From positions 992,001 to 1,056,000 of the forward strand of contig CABJBA010000001.1 in NCBI GenBank assembly GCA_902363735.1: a DNA stretch of 64,000 nt, given 5' to 3'. The notes under the pieces were generated by a model. The model saw nothing but the letters and a program-made list of their open reading frames with translations. It ran no database searches and was not told the origin of the DNA. Both the position numbers and the translations under genes were made by a program. This stretch comes from Clostridiaceae bacterium (GTDB taxonomy: Bacteria; Bacillota; Clostridia; Lachnospirales; Lachnospiraceae). This document shows positions 26,295-36,309 of this stretch, piece by piece (the stretch's first letter is position 1; the number at the start of each line of letters is the position of its first letter).

Positions 26295-26723
26295 ATGGTT
26301 AGAAAATTTGAAAATAAAGACTTAGACGCAGTTATGAATATATGGCTTAAAACAAACATTGCCGCTCATGATTTTATTAGTGAGAACTATTGGCAGGAGA
26401 ATTTTGAGCCAGTTAAAAAGATGTTGCCTGATGCGACGATCTATGTTTACGAAGAGAATCATATAATCCTGGGCTTTATTGGGCTATCAGAGAGTTATAT
26501 TGCCGGAATATTTATTGATACAAATTTCCAATCCAAAGGCATTGGCAAAGCTTTGTTAGATTACGTTAAGAAAAGCCATACAGGATTGTCTCTTCAGGTT
26601 TACAAAAGGAATTCTCGCGCAGTTAGCTTTTATTTAAGAGAAAATTTTGTTATATCAAAAGAGCAAGTGGATGAAAACACCGGTGAAACAGAGCTGGTTA
26701 TGAATTGGGAAAACATGTTTTAG
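26295..26723 (+). CDS. GNAT-family N-acetyltransferase
   Basis: A 142-residue acetyltransferase of the YjaB-like group. The acetyl-CoA loop is QSKGIGKALLDYV (Q-x-x-G-I-G-K). It opens MVRKFENKDLDAVMNIWL and has the late motif YKRNSRAVSFYLRENF. Substrate is not predictable. AAGGAG precedes the ATG. The SF0329-type gene follows after 22 bases in the same direction. Confidence 0.92.
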   Translation: MVRKFENKDLDAVMNIWLKTNIAAHDFISENYWQENFEPVKKMLPDATIYVYEENHIILGFIGLSESYIAGIFIDTNFQSKGIGKALLDYVKKSHTGLSLQVYKRNSRAVSFYLRENFVISKEQVDENTGETELVMNWENMF

Positions 26724-26745
26724 ATCAATCTGAGGAAAATAATTT

Positions 26746-27243
26746 ATGGATCATTACAAATCATGGGCAGGACTGAAAAAACAATTAAGCGATAACCTAT
26801 GTGATACATTGAAAAACAGGGTCACATACTTTCTCACTCGGTATCATGATGTGCATAATTCTTATGGCAGAGCCGCCATTTTGCTTGACGGTAAAGAGTT
26901 GGTCTGCTTTTCATGGATAGAAATGTACTATCAGGAAAATGACATTTCCAAGTTATACGATAAAAAACCGGATGCTTCCTATGAAGACCTGGTCGCAAAA
27001 ATGAAACCCAAATGGGATGCTGACTGTACTTATTGTGAAATGGATTTCTTAGATGCCGTCCTTCATTTTCGAAATCTTTCCATTATGGAAGCACTTGAGT
27101 CTGAAAACTATATGATAAAAATATTGGCAATCATGGACAGGCGTATTGGAAAAAGAACACTGTCAAAAATCCTTAAAGATGGGGCATACAAGGATTTCCC
27201 TGATTGGGTACGGCAGTTTTATGAATTGCGGCTATCCCAATAG
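26746..27243 (+). CDS. SF0329-family conserved protein
   Basis: A 165-residue soluble protein with the conserved sequence features of the SF0329 group (RVTYFLTRYHDVHNSYGRAAILLDGKE compacted around a Tyr-rich segment, and SIMEALESENYMIKILAIMDRRIGKRTL near the C-terminus). No catalytic motif is known for the family. AGGAAAAT lies before the ATG. It is short-spaced behind the GNAT gene, and both probably form one transcript. Confidence 0.75.
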   Translation: MDHYKSWAGLKKQLSDNLCDTLKNRVTYFLTRYHDVHNSYGRAAILLDGKELVCFSWIEMYYQENDISKLYDKKPDASYEDLVAKMKPKWDADCTYCEMDFLDAVLHFRNLSIMEALESENYMIKILAIMDRRIGKRTLSKILKDGAYKDFPDWVRQFYELRLSQ

Positions 27244-27381
27244 ATTCAAATAATAGGAAAGGCAGAATCCGTTTAAGCTGTACTTTTTTATAGTCCAGGG
27301 AGGGATTCTTCTTTGGGTTGTTTATATTTGGTGATACAGGTGTAGCTTGTGATGATTGTATTGAGCCTGCCAGATATGATC

Positions 27382-28212
27382 TTATAGAATTGTTATCAGT
27401 ATAACAAGAACACCGAGTGCGATCCGGTACCAGCCAAACACTTCAAAGTCATTCTTTTTAATGTACCCCATAAGGAACTTTATCACTAAAACAGACACTG
27501 CAAATGCCACCGTCATGCCAGTTCCCAAAATAATCAATTCTGCACTGGTAAAGGAAAAACCAAATTTCAGTATTTTAATAGCACTTAATCCGAACATAAC
27601 AGGAACGGCGAGAAAAAATGTAAATTCTGCTGCTGCCACTCTTGATACACCAAGCAATAGTGCACCTATAATTGTTGCACCTGAACGTGAAGTACCCGGA
27701 ATAATAGAAAGGACTTGAAATAATCCTATAAAAAAAGATATCCGGTAATTGATATCAACTAACTTTACAGTAGTCGGCAGACGCCTCTTATTTCCGTTTT
27801 CAATGACAATAAAAGCTATTCCATAGAAAATAAGAGCACCTGCAATTACCACTGGAGTATGAAAATTACTTTCAATGTAATCATCAAACAGGATAGTTAT
27901 AACAGCCCCTGGAATACAGGCAATTACAACTTTATACCATATTGAAAAAATGTCTTTTCTAATGACAGGCTGTGATTTATCCTTAAACTGAAAAGGAAAC
28001 ATTTTATTCCAAAACAACATAACTACTGCAAGAATTGCTCCAAGTTGAATAAGAACAAAAAACATTTCTTTAAATGCATCACTCATGTTTAACGTAATAA
28101 ATTTGTCCACTAAAAGCATATGTCCTGTGCTGCTGATGGGCAGCCATTCTGTTATTCCTTCCACAACACCGAGAAAAACAGCTTTTAGAACTTCTACGAA
28201 ATCAAAATTCAT
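27382..28212 (-). CDS. uppP: undecaprenyl-diphosphatase
   Basis: A 276-residue polytopic membrane enzyme of the BacA/UppP family, normal length. It dephosphorylates undecaprenyl diphosphate to recycle the lipid carrier for peptidoglycan and wall polymers, and confers bacitracin tolerance. The catalytic motif EGITEWLPISSTGH is at residues 18-31, and the second motif PGTSRSGATI is near 175. Eight or so hydrophobic helices are visible. AAGGAGG precedes the ATG. It is a single gene. Confidence 0.97.
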   Translation of the reverse strand: MNFDFVEVLKAVFLGVVEGITEWLPISSTGHMLLVDKFITLNMSDAFKEMFFVLIQLGAILAVVMLFWNKMFPFQFKDKSQPVIRKDIFSIWYKVVIACIPGAVITILFDDYIESNFHTPVVIAGALIFYGIAFIVIENGNKRRLPTTVKLVDINYRISFFIGLFQVLSIIPGTSRSGATIIGALLLGVSRVAAAEFTFFLAVPVMFGLSAIKILKFGFSFTSAELIILGTGMTVAFAVSVLVIKFLMGYIKKNDFEVFGWYRIALGVLVILITIL

Positions 28213-28355
28213 TATAATAAATTCCTCCTTTTAACCTGATCAAGATGCTTAAATATAACTATCTTTTAACGTTCCATATAACAGAAGAAACATAAATTTA
28301 ATAACCATTATATCTATAATTCCATCAATCATTGTCTTTGCAAAGGAACATGTTC

Positions 28356-29369
28356 TTAGAAACCAAGTTCACGTGCAATCTTTTCCGGAAGTTTATGGTT
28401 GATCTGACCGATGCTTGAAGATATATAGGCCGGTTTATTTTTATTGCGGAAGCGTAAAACCAGACGCGGTTTTTTTGTAATGGTGAATATTCCCCATCGG
28501 TACGGTTCGTCTTCAATATGAACAGACAGAAGTGAATCAGCGGAGAATATGGTCGCCTTGTTGCTGTACATTGCAATAATTATCTGATTGGTGATGAGTC
28601 CAATATCATGTTTGTAATTCGATTGACTTGCGTAAAGAGAAAAACCAAATTCAACGCTTTTGTCTGCCTTATATTCTAGTTCTTCAGCATTCCCAATTTT
28701 CCTAAGCTGGTGATACAAACCTCCCCGGCGATAATTGATATTTTGCCACAGATAAATAAAAACCACGCAGGTACTGATCAAAAAACCAAAAAGATAAAGA
28801 AAAAGCATTGTTTTAGTATTCTTCTGCCCATCATTCCCGATTATTCCGATTGAATACACAATAAACTGTTCCATTTCATCATAGGTCAATTTATAAATAT
28901 CCGCTAAATTATGTACAAGGTTAACGTAAGCCTTATAGTCATCACCTCTGGAATAAAGGGCGTTCAGCCGTACGGTTGAGGAAAAGTTCTGCAGGCCTGG
29001 TAAATCATCTGCCACTTTATTCTTTGGCATACGTGCCAAAAGATAACCATCTGGATATTCCAAAACCACATATACTTCTTTAGGACTAAGCTTATCAAAA
29101 AGAAGATCAACTCCCATGCCATATTGCGGAACTTGCCAGTCGGTATAGATTAAATTTACATCCTTAAAATCAAGATATATGGAATCTCCATCATATAATT
29201 CCTGTATTTCCGACATACTTTCAACAGTTGCAGGCGGCAAAAAGGTCATTTTATATTCCTCCCTTAACAGGAAGGCCATCAATCCGCAAACACACATTGT
29301 TATCAATGAAAAAACTAGATTTTGTCGAATTAATCGTAACTGCAGTCTTTTAAAATAATTTTCTTTCAA
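28356..29369 (-). CDS. conserved membrane protein of a LemA/DUF3137 operon
   Basis: A 337-residue protein I cannot assign to a named family. It has an N-terminal transmembrane helix (about 17-32, after basic residues), a long region of about 160 residues that is probably extracytoplasmic, a second helix (about 187-207, LFLYLFGFLISTCVVFIYLW) and a cytoplasmic C-terminal domain of 125 residues rich in beta strands. The start codon appears to be TTG at 29369, preceded by AGGGGAAG at 8 bases; no ATG with a better site exists nearby. It is the third gene of a minus-strand operon behind LemA and a DUF3137 protein (17-base gap). Confidence 0.75.
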   Translation of the reverse strand: MKENYFKRLQLRLIRQNLVFSLITMCVCGLMAFLLREEYKMTFLPPATVESMSEIQELYDGDSIYLDFKDVNLIYTDWQVPQYGMGVDLLFDKLSPKEVYVVLEYPDGYLLARMPKNKVADDLPGLQNFSSTVRLNALYSRGDDYKAYVNLVHNLADIYKLTYDEMEQFIVYSIGIIGNDGQKNTKTMLFLYLFGFLISTCVVFIYLWQNINYRRGGLYHQLRKIGNAEELEYKADKSVEFGFSLYASQSNYKHDIGLITNQIIIAMYSNKATIFSADSLLSVHIEDEPYRWGIFTITKKPRLVLRFRNKNKPAYISSSIGQINHKLPEKIARELGF

Positions 29370-29386
29370 TTAATCTTCCCCTGATT

Positions 29387-30328
29387 TTATTCGTATTGCG
29401 ATGTTCGATATAATAAAATATCCCCGGCATTTTGAAGCTGCTTAACATCATCTAAAATTACCTGCTTCTGTTTTAGAACTGGATCAGTTATATTTGCATC
29501 AAACATACTTTTTATACGGCCAATGGCTACCATCATCTCAGTTTCGTAAAAGGTAACGGCAACCTGCTCGTCAATTATATCAGAAAATTCTTTTATTTTT
29601 TCCATAAATAAAGGAGTTAAAATATAAAATGCATTATGCTCATTGTTGGCATAAACTTCAAACTGGTCGTTAAATAATGCATTTTCAGTTTCAATTTTGT
29701 ATTCTGCTGTCCAACCCCTTAAACTGCTAAAGAAATCTTTTTGAAAAATCTGCAAATGACCATCACTTATTTTCATATGATCAAATCGATCAAACCGCAT
29801 AACCTGTCCTTTAAAAACAGTTTCTAAATTTTTAAATCTACCACTTTGAACATACCTTTTTGTTGTTATATCACAAAATTGAAAGCGGATCCCCTTATAC
29901 ACTCCACAAAGCATATCTTCACTTTTAAAATACGCCTCATCACCACAATCAACAACTCCCCACTTGAAAATATCTGCATATGTAAAGCCGCCATAAGGAA
30001 AATAACTGACACATTGAAGAAATCCTTGTTTTTCGATTGTGTTTAAAACATATTTATGTTTAAACATATGGTTAAATTTTTGATATGCCGGAAAAAATAT
30101 CAAATAATACATGATACATAAACTGCCTGCTGAAAAAGTAAAACTGGCCAATACGGAACCCAAGAGCCCTTCATAGAGATTTTTTTCTTGTTCTTCATTA
30201 ATACACCATTGAAAAAAAGCCATAAGCAAAATAAATATAGATATACTGATGCATAACACCAACATGAATTTAAAGTGTGCCTTTTTTTGTAATACTTGAA
30301 GCTGCTCATCATCTTTACTCATTTTCAT
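29387..30328 (-). CDS. DUF3137-domain membrane protein
   Basis: A 313-residue protein with two N-terminal transmembrane helices (about 20-40 and 58-75) and a large cytoplasmic domain of the DUF3137 family (YFKSEDMLCGVYKGIRFQFCDI, then FKGQVMRFDRF, then FEVYANNEHNAFYILTPLFMEKI). DUF3137 genes typically sit next to lemA, as here: lemA lies 10 bases upstream. The biochemical role is unknown. GGTGAT is a weak ribosome-binding site, so expression may rely on coupling with lemA. Confidence 0.82.
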   Translation of the reverse strand: MKMSKDDEQLQVLQKKAHFKFMLVLCISISIFILLMAFFQWCINEEQEKNLYEGLLGSVLASFTFSAGSLCIMYYLIFFPAYQKFNHMFKHKYVLNTIEKQGFLQCVSYFPYGGFTYADIFKWGVVDCGDEAYFKSEDMLCGVYKGIRFQFCDITTKRYVQSGRFKNLETVFKGQVMRFDRFDHMKISDGHLQIFQKDFFSSLRGWTAEYKIETENALFNDQFEVYANNEHNAFYILTPLFMEKIKEFSDIIDEQVAVTFYETEMMVAIGRIKSMFDANITDPVLKQKQVILDDVKQLQNAGDILLYRTSQYE

Positions 30329-30338
30329 AAATCACCAA

Positions 30339-31130
30339 CTAATCAAAATTTCCGGAAAATGATCGTTTATTTTCATCTGCTTCAAAAAAACGGCCCTTTT
30401 CCATTTGGAATAATCTTGCGATAAAACACCATGGTATAGCAGTAATCAATTGATTATATAAGGATACATTGGAATTATAAAGTCTGCGTGAAGCTTGCAA
30501 ATGTTCTTCTGAATTAACAATGCTCCGCTGAAAAGCCTCCATTGAAATCCATGAGTTTAATACAGGATATTGCTCACTTAAAGCATTAACAGTCGCTCCA
30601 ACATTAGTAAGGTTTTTTTGTGCATTCAGCAAAAGATTTACACGCTGTGCATGGCTCACATCATTCTTTTCAATATTCTGCTCCAGTTTTTGTTCATTTT
30701 GAAAGTGTTTTTTTATTTCTATGTTTTGTGAAGATCTTCTTTTTCTTTTATTATGGGGTAAGTTTTGAGACAATTGCTTTTTTATAGATTCCATATTTTG
30801 AGTTTGTTCCTCAATTTGTTTATCAATCGTTTTCAAAGCCTCTTCTGTCAGTTTATTTTGCTGAATACGATTCTTTTCTTCCTGCTTTGCACCGGAACGA
30901 ACAGCCGCTACATCTGTAAGCAATTTATATTCATGGCTTAAATATTTTTTTACTGCGTTTAATTCCTCCGTAAGGAGATCGTAGCGTTTTTCAAGAGCAA
31001 CATCGATATCAGAAAAGCTTTCTTCAACTTTAATTCGCAATTTGTTCAAACGATTATATAACTTAATACAAACAATAATCAATGCCAATACAAAGACTAA
31101 AACGATTGTTGCTATCACATAGATTTTCAT
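30339..31130 (-). CDS. LemA-family protein with an inserted coiled coil
   Basis: A 263-residue LemA-like protein; the family is usually about 185-195. The membrane helix (residues 4-24) and the beginning (NRLNKLRIKVEESFSDIDVALEKRYDLL) match LemA, as does the C-terminal half (NVGATVNALSEQYPVLNS, RRLYNSNVSLYNQLITAIPW). Between about residues 90 and 165 is a Lys/Gln/Glu/Asn-rich insertion with a coiled-coil look, including NKRKRRSSQN. GAGG is 8 bases before the ATG. LemA proteins are membrane-anchored four-helix bundles with the long helices facing the outside or periplasm; the role here is unknown. First gene of the operon with 29387 and 28356. Confidence 0.85.
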   Translation of the reverse strand: MKIYVIATIVLVFVLALIIVCIKLYNRLNKLRIKVEESFSDIDVALEKRYDLLTEELNAVKKYLSHEYKLLTDVAAVRSGAKQEEKNRIQQNKLTEEALKTIDKQIEEQTQNMESIKKQLSQNLPHNKRKRRSSQNIEIKKHFQNEQKLEQNIEKNDVSHAQRVNLLLNAQKNLTNVGATVNALSEQYPVLNSWISMEAFQRSIVNSEEHLQASRRLYNSNVSLYNQLITAIPWCFIARLFQMEKGRFFEADENKRSFSGNFD

Positions 31131-31508
31131 CTTATATTCCTCATCTCAAAATAATGTTATGAATGCAGCTTCATCTATATACATAAAAAAGGTTGATTAC
31201 AAACTATAACCTAGTATATAATCAACCTTTCTATAAATGTAAAATAATTATTATTAATTAATAACTGTAAGTTTGTACAACGCTGCAAGAAATTCTTTTA
31301 AGATCACCCTCCACTACCTGTGCATAGATTCTAAAATTATCAGCATTTTTAAGAGTAAAACATTACATAAAGTGACCGCATTTCAGTATTAATTATAATA
31401 TATGAAACCAAATAAATCAATTAATCTCAAATATTACATTAAAAAAAACATTCTAATAAAAAATAAAAATATGAAAAACAGGTCAAAACACGTAATATTG
31501 TTTCTTCT
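31131..31508. other. intergenic region of 378 bases
   Basis: AT-rich; contains the inverted repeat at 31188-31230 and presumably the lemA promoter. No gene is visible. Confidence 0.5.
31185..31230 (-). terminator. intrinsic terminator between the GyrI-like gene and lemA
   Basis: A perfect 12-bp stem (AAAGGTTGATTA with its complement, 19-base loop) is followed on the minus strand by TTTTTT. It lies about 280 bases after the GyrI-like gene. Confidence 0.7.
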
Positions 31509-31949
31509 TTATTTCAAGGCAATGTAAATATTGATATCACTGTTCTCCAAATTACTGTTTAAGTATTCTTCAAAGTCTCCGGTAAAGCTGCGGTCTAAAT
31601 TCATCTTCCAGATTTCCGCCCACGCTTCAGCAACGGCTTTTTTCATATGCCCATGTACTGAAAATTTTGCGTATTTCCCGGCAGGAATTATTTTTACAGT
31701 TAAATCTGAATTTTCTGGTTTAACAACTTCATTACCCACTGTAACGCAGTACTTGTCCGCCATATAATCTGAGTAAAGTCCGATGGCATACTGATTTACT
31801 TTGTTCTTTATTATGGCATTGACTCCGCCTTGGTATAACTTTTCCCAAAGTCCCCCAATAACTTTTTCCATTTCAGGGTCGCTGTTACCTGTTACTGCAC
31901 TTACTCCAACAATCGTTTTTACTTCTAAATCCACAATTTCATAGTTCAT
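31509..31949 (-). CDS. GyrI-like/effector-binding domain protein
   Basis: A 146-residue stand-alone effector-binding (SOUL-like, GyrI/BmrR C-terminal type) domain. It opens MNYEIVDLEVKTIVGVSAVTG and ends with the typical FEEYLNSNLENSDINIYIALK, where the Glu-rich end completes the ligand pocket. No DNA-binding domain is present, so it is a solitary ligand-binding protein; such proteins can bind hydrophobic cations or hydrolyse small electrophiles. AAGGAGG is 8 bases before the ATG at 31949. Confidence 0.88.
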   Translation of the reverse strand: MNYEIVDLEVKTIVGVSAVTGNSDPEMEKVIGGLWEKLYQGGVNAIIKNKVNQYAIGLYSDYMADKYCVTVGNEVVKPENSDLTVKIIPAGKYAKFSVHGHMKKAVAEAWAEIWKMNLDRSFTGDFEEYLNSNLENSDINIYIALK

Positions 31950-32040
31950 GTAATCTTCCTCCTTGTTTTTAATAATATCATCATAACAAAGAAAACCTGA
32001 CAACAGTGTGTCATATTAAAAATATAAACTTGTGATGGTT

Positions 32041-33381
32041 TTATTCTGTTTCTCCTAAAATTTCTTTCCATTTTTTCACCACGATACCGGCTAAATTTTC
32101 CGATGTATCACGGTTTAATGGCATTACCCTGTTATAGTATTTATAATAAATCAGATTTGACCACAAAACTTCATAACCGCCTTTGTCGTATTCATCTGCA
32201 GTAGGTAAATACCCCTCATATCCATTGGTATATCCGCCAAAGAAGATTAAAGAGTCATTTGCTTTCTCTTGTATGTCAATTGCAATTTCACACATAGGCT
32301 CATCAGCCACACCGCATAAACCCCCATTATTCAGACAAAGAAACTGTATTTCTTTTCTGGATTCCTGTGATTTTATGCCATTTACATTCAGTTCTTTTAC
32401 TTCTTCAAGCCAGTCTTTTCCGCCAATACCTGCACTTAAGGCTTCAGAAACAATTTCCTGTGCCCGATTTACAGGTGGTACATCAGCCAAAAAAGTATGA
32501 ATATCTGAAGACATTGTAAGCCTGTATATTATAGTTGGATGTATTTTATCCACTACAGATATGACAGCTTTATGGATTTCACCTGCATTTCTATTCAATG
32601 CTGCTATGCTTTCATCAAAAATAGCATGTTTAGCTTTAGTATCCAATGTAATTTCAGACGCTTCTAAAGGATGTTCTTCTAAAAAATCCGCATTTTTTTG
32701 ACGGTATTTGGACCTGACATTTCCTGCTGCCCCCTGGGTCATTAAAACTTTGCAGTTATATTCTTTTTCAAGAAGATCTCTTGTAAGACCAAAGTAATCA
32801 GAAGATATTAAATAATTATCACTTGTCAGAACATTGGCATGAGCAGTCACACGAAGTAACAGTAGTTTTATTTTATTTGTGACAGCATCGGTAATTTTCA
32901 AAACTCCTATGCGCTTATCTATAGATACAGATTCCCCACGCCGATTTACACCAATTGTATTCTCTGCAATTCCCCATGCTGCTTTCATTGGAAACATGGT
33001 TAAAGAAGCTTCCTTAACTGCTTTTTCAATCTTATGTTGTGCAAATTTAAAATAAGCGGCCCCATTGGAGGCTGCGTTGGGGGCAGAATGGGTGTGGGAA
33101 AAGCACACCATTATATTTTCCCGGGATGTATTTATCTGTTCAGCAATTCCATCACGCAGTTGGTCTGTCAGTTCAGTAGAAAAGCCAATGCTGTCAACCG
33201 CAATTAAACAACAGATTTTTACATCAGACTGGAACATCAATACCTGTGCTTTTAATGGATGCAGAATACCTCTGGCCCTACTATCCGGCCTGTTAAATCC
33301 TATCAATTGGTTCTCGTCGGGTTTTTCCGGAGTAATATCTATTTCAGCAAAACCCGCCCATGAGCTTGTTGAAGATTTCAT
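32041..33381 (-). CDS. neutral/alkaline ceramidase N-terminal-domain protein
   Basis: A 446-residue protein with the N-terminal catalytic fold of neutral/alkaline (non-lysosomal) ceramidases. The zinc-site region SHTHSAPNAASNG is at about residues 93-105, and GFAEIDITPE opens the domain. Classical ceramidases are about 650-750 residues and secreted; here there is no signal peptide and the C-terminal immunoglobulin-like domain is missing, which is normal for the short bacterial homologues annotated as such. The substrate need not be ceramide. GAGGACC is upstream of the ATG. It precedes the GyrI-like gene on the same strand by 91 bases. Confidence 0.85.
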   Translation of the reverse strand: MKSSTSSWAGFAEIDITPEKPDENQLIGFNRPDSRARGILHPLKAQVLMFQSDVKICCLIAVDSIGFSTELTDQLRDGIAEQINTSRENIMVCFSHTHSAPNAASNGAAYFKFAQHKIEKAVKEASLTMFPMKAAWGIAENTIGVNRRGESVSIDKRIGVLKITDAVTNKIKLLLLRVTAHANVLTSDNYLISSDYFGLTRDLLEKEYNCKVLMTQGAAGNVRSKYRQKNADFLEEHPLEASEITLDTKAKHAIFDESIAALNRNAGEIHKAVISVVDKIHPTIIYRLTMSSDIHTFLADVPPVNRAQEIVSEALSAGIGGKDWLEEVKELNVNGIKSQESRKEIQFLCLNNGGLCGVADEPMCEIAIDIQEKANDSLIFFGGYTNGYEGYLPTADEYDKGGYEVLWSNLIYYKYYNRVMPLNRDTSENLAGIVVKKWKEILGETE

Positions 33382-33478
33382 TGTACGGTCCTCTTTTCTT
33401 TTAACTTTAATAATACATAAACTTTAACAAACTATTTTCCGTATCTCAATATAGTATATACTTCTGACTTGTTCTTTA

Positions 33479-33510
33479 CAAAAACAGGAGCTGTCAATAG
33501 ACAGCTCCTG
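33479..33510 (-). terminator. intrinsic terminator of the CD3324-type gene
   Basis: A perfect 11-bp stem (CAGGAGCTGTC with GACAGCTCCTG, loop AATA on the plus strand) is followed by TTTTTG on the minus strand, 4 bases after the stop. Confidence 0.88.
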
Positions 33511-33513
33511 CGT

Positions 33514-33774
33514 TCACTTTTGGTACACTATTTTTCGTATGGAGAAAACAGAAAGATAATACTTATCCGCAATTTTTTCCATGGATAAGCCGGCGTTGTA
33601 ATCTTGTACAATCTTTCGATTTCTTGCATCAATCTCATTTCGATATCCTGAAAGTTCTCCCCAAGCCTTCCGCCGCTCCTTTGCAGGTACATATAGATAT
33701 CCGCCTTGCAAATATTCCTGCAATTCAGCAACTAAACCAGGGGGAAGAATTAATTTTGCATTTTGGTATTTCAT
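33514..33774 (-). CDS. CD3324-family small helix-turn-helix protein
   Basis: An 86-residue protein. The family core ILPPGLVAELQEYLQGGYLYVP...RKAWGELSG is present, followed by a C-terminal helix-turn-helix-like end (LSMEKIADKYYLSVFSIRKIVY). The start at 33774 has AGGAAGGAA 6 bases upstream. The family is common in Clostridia and presumed DNA-binding, but no function is established. A terminator follows the stop immediately. Confidence 0.85.
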   Translation of the reverse strand: MKYQNAKLILPPGLVAELQEYLQGGYLYVPAKERRKAWGELSGYRNEIDARNRKIVQDYNAGLSMEKIADKYYLSVFSIRKIVYQK

Positions 33775-33840
33775 ACGGGCTTCCTTCCTGACAAAATATA
33801 TCAAGTTGCAAAGCCAGCATTCCATAGCGCGACTATCTTA

Positions 33841-33882
33841 CTCCATGCAGGTGTCGCTTATTTTTACTGGCCTTGCATGGAG
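33841..33882. repeat. inverted repeat in the leader of the CD3324-type gene
   Basis: A 9-bp stem CTCCATGCA/TGCATGGAG with a 24-base loop lies about 70 bases upstream of the start. There is no T-run. It could be a leader structure or the end of an old insertion. Confidence 0.4.
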
Positions 33883-34018
33883 CCAAACTTCATTCTTTCT
33901 CTTTTTGTTTACGCACAAAGCTTATCACCACCTAGCAGATAATCCAATTAACAGCACATAGTAACTTTTAATAGTATACATCCAATCATAGTATTTTTGC
34001 AAGATTTACTCTGAAATG

Positions 34019-36157
34019 TTAATACTTATGTCCATCTTCCCGCAGCGGTGCTTCCGGTGTTTTCTGTGTATCAGAGAGTTTGAATTTATTAACCTCGTGC
34101 TGCAGAGTCTGTGCCTGCGCTGCCAGCTCCTCGCTGGAAGCAGAACTCTCTTCTGCAGTAGCCGCATTGGTTTGCACAACAGCTGAAACCTGCATTAAAC
34201 CTTCGTTAATTTGTTCAATAGAAGATGCCTGCTCACTGGTGGCTGTTTCAATTTCACGGATAAATTTCACGGCTGACTCTGCCTTTTCCGATGCTTCTAT
34301 TAAACGCTTTAAAGTATTGGCAGCAATTTCTTCCCCTTTTGCTACCGTTGTCACAGATTTTTCAATCAACTCAGCGGTTTGCTTGGAAGCCTGCGCAGAT
34401 TTTGCCGCAAGGCTGCGCACTTCATCTGCTACAACAGCAAAACCTTTTCCAGCGCTGCCGGCACGTGCAGCTTCTACGGCTGCATTTAAAGCAAGAATAT
34501 TAGTCTGGAACGCAATGTCCTCCACCAGCTTGGTTATTTTAGATATTTCCTGAGAGGTCTCACTGATTTCCTTCATGGAAGCATTGAGACGTTTCATATG
34601 TTCATTGCTGTCCGTAATATTACCTTCTGCCTGCACAACATATTCTACAGATTTTTGGACATTAATTATATTTTGTTCTGCCTGCTGCGAAACACTGGAA
34701 ATTGATGCGGTGAGTTCTTCAACAGTTGCCGCCTGCTCCGTTGCACCTGAAGACAAAGCCTGGGCTGCTGCTGAAACCTGGTCCGCTCCGGTGTTGACCT
34801 GGTTTGCCGCATCATTGATATGGCTTATGGTATTGCTTAAAGAACCGGAAATATTCAGCAGGGCATGTTTTACAACAGCAAATTCTCCAGCATAATCCTG
34901 TTCCAAATGGATACGAAGATCTCCCTGTGCCATTGTTTCCAACGATTGCGTTATTTCCTTGATATAATTGACATACTTATTAAGCTGTACAACCGTACGG
35001 TTTATGGCAATAGCCATTTGTCCCGTTTCATCCCGGGTGGTAACTTCGGCTGAAATATCCAGTCTGCCGTCTGCAATCTGGTTGGCAGTTTCTGTAAGTC
35101 TTTTGATAGGTGCGGCAATCCGCCCGGCTACAAAAATAATGAGTATGGATATGACTGCTGCAGCAATAAGGAATGTCGTCAGCATGGCTGTACGGATTGC
35201 CGAATACTCTTGATAATATTCGGCATCAGGAAGGCCGGTAGCAACTACCCAGCCTGTATCACCCACAAGGGAAACATATCCATGGGACAGTATTTTATCA
35301 GAGGTGAATTCAACCTCACCCTCTTCTTTAGAAAGAAGGGCTTTTTTAATGCTTTCCGACATATCGGTCTGGCTGACATGGAGATTGATATTTTCTGCTG
35401 ACGGATGGTAGATCAATTGACCAGAACCTGTTGATAAAATATAAAATCCAGTATCGCCAAGCTTATATTCTCCGATGGTATGGCTCAGGGCTTCCAGTGT
35501 AAAATCAATGCCAACCACACCAATTAATTCTTTTCCGCCCGGAGCATAAACAGGAGCAACGGCACTGACAATCTGGGACTTTGTAACAGAATCTTCAAAA
35601 GGCTCTGTCATAACTGCTTTACCCGATACTGTAACCATTTGATACCATGGCCGCTCTGTGACAATAAAGCTGCTGTCGGACAGATAACCATCAGATTGTG
35701 CTAACTGACTTGAATCTATATCAGCAATCCAAACGGATAAGGTAGATTCTAAATCTGCCTCATAAGTACTGACCAATGTTCGCTTAATATGTTCAAAACC
35801 TTCTGCCTGATTAATTTTTGTCCCCGGCTTCAATTCCTGAAAAAAATCCTGTAAATCGGCGCTGGCAGAAAACTGCTCCATTTTATGTAGATATGTATTG
35901 AAAAATCCCTCTATCTCATGAGAAGCCGACAGAGATGTTGCAGTTAATTCATTCTGGGTCAGTCTATTAACACTTGTCTGGGTCAGCTGAAGGGTAATAA
36001 TATTTACAACAATGAATGATAAAATAACTGGAATTCCAACAAAAGTTAAAATTTTAAGCACCAATTTTTTCATGCCTCTGGCTTTAGGATTAAATTCAAA
36101 ATCTCGAATTAATGGATCCTTTCCGTGAGATTTTTTTGTCTTCATATTAGACTTCAT
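34019..36157 (-). CDS. methyl-accepting chemotaxis protein (dCache sensor)
   Basis: A 712-residue chemoreceptor. An N-terminal helix (about 30-55) and a second one (about 325-345) enclose a double-Cache extracytoplasmic sensor ([38 protein letters not shown]). HAMP follows ([20 protein letters not shown]), then the signalling domain with the highly conserved hairpin tip [23 protein letters not shown]. No CheR-binding tail is visible at the C-terminus. dCache domains of this type often bind amino acids or other small organic ligands. GGAGGAGGA precedes the ATG. I see no consensus sigma-A promoter in the 150 bases before it; the left inverted repeat of the recombinase segment ends 153 bases upstream, so this gene is the natural target of an inverted promoter. 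Confidence 0.95.
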   Translation of the reverse strand: MKSNMKTKKSHGKDPLIRDFEFNPKARGMKKLVLKILTFVGIPVILSFIVVNIITLQLTQTSVNRLTQNELTATSLSASHEIEGFFNTYLHKMEQFSASADLQDFFQELKPGTKINQAEGFEHIKRTLVSTYEADLESTLSVWIADIDSSQLAQSDGYLSDSSFIVTERPWYQMVTVSGKAVMTEPFEDSVTKSQIVSAVAPVYAPGGKELIGVVGIDFTLEALSHTIGEYKLGDTGFYILSTGSGQLIYHPSAENINLHVSQTDMSESIKKALLSKEEGEVEFTSDKILSHGYVSLVGDTGWVVATGLPDAEYYQEYSAIRTAMLTTFLIAAAVISILIIFVAGRIAAPIKRLTETANQIADGRLDISAEVTTRDETGQMAIAINRTVVQLNKYVNYIKEITQSLETMAQGDLRIHLEQDYAGEFAVVKHALLNISGSLSNTISHINDAANQVNTGADQVSAAAQALSSGATEQAATVEELTASISSVSQQAEQNIINVQKSVEYVVQAEGNITDSNEHMKRLNASMKEISETSQEISKITKLVEDIAFQTNILALNAAVEAARAGSAGKGFAVVADEVRSLAAKSAQASKQTAELIEKSVTTVAKGEEIAANTLKRLIEASEKAESAVKFIREIETATSEQASSIEQINEGLMQVSAVVQTNAATAEESSASSEELAAQAQTLQHEVNKFKLSDTQKTPEAPLREDGHKY

Positions 36158-36309
36158 AATGTTCCTCCTCCTGAAATGCCCTCTTAGTTTTAGATATGCT
36201 ATTGTTTTTTACTACACTCCCTTTTAACTTTTGTCATTGTTATCTTGAAGGCCCTTGAATAAATTTTACTTATCAAACCCATAATAATAATGTTAAGATA
36301 GACCATTGA

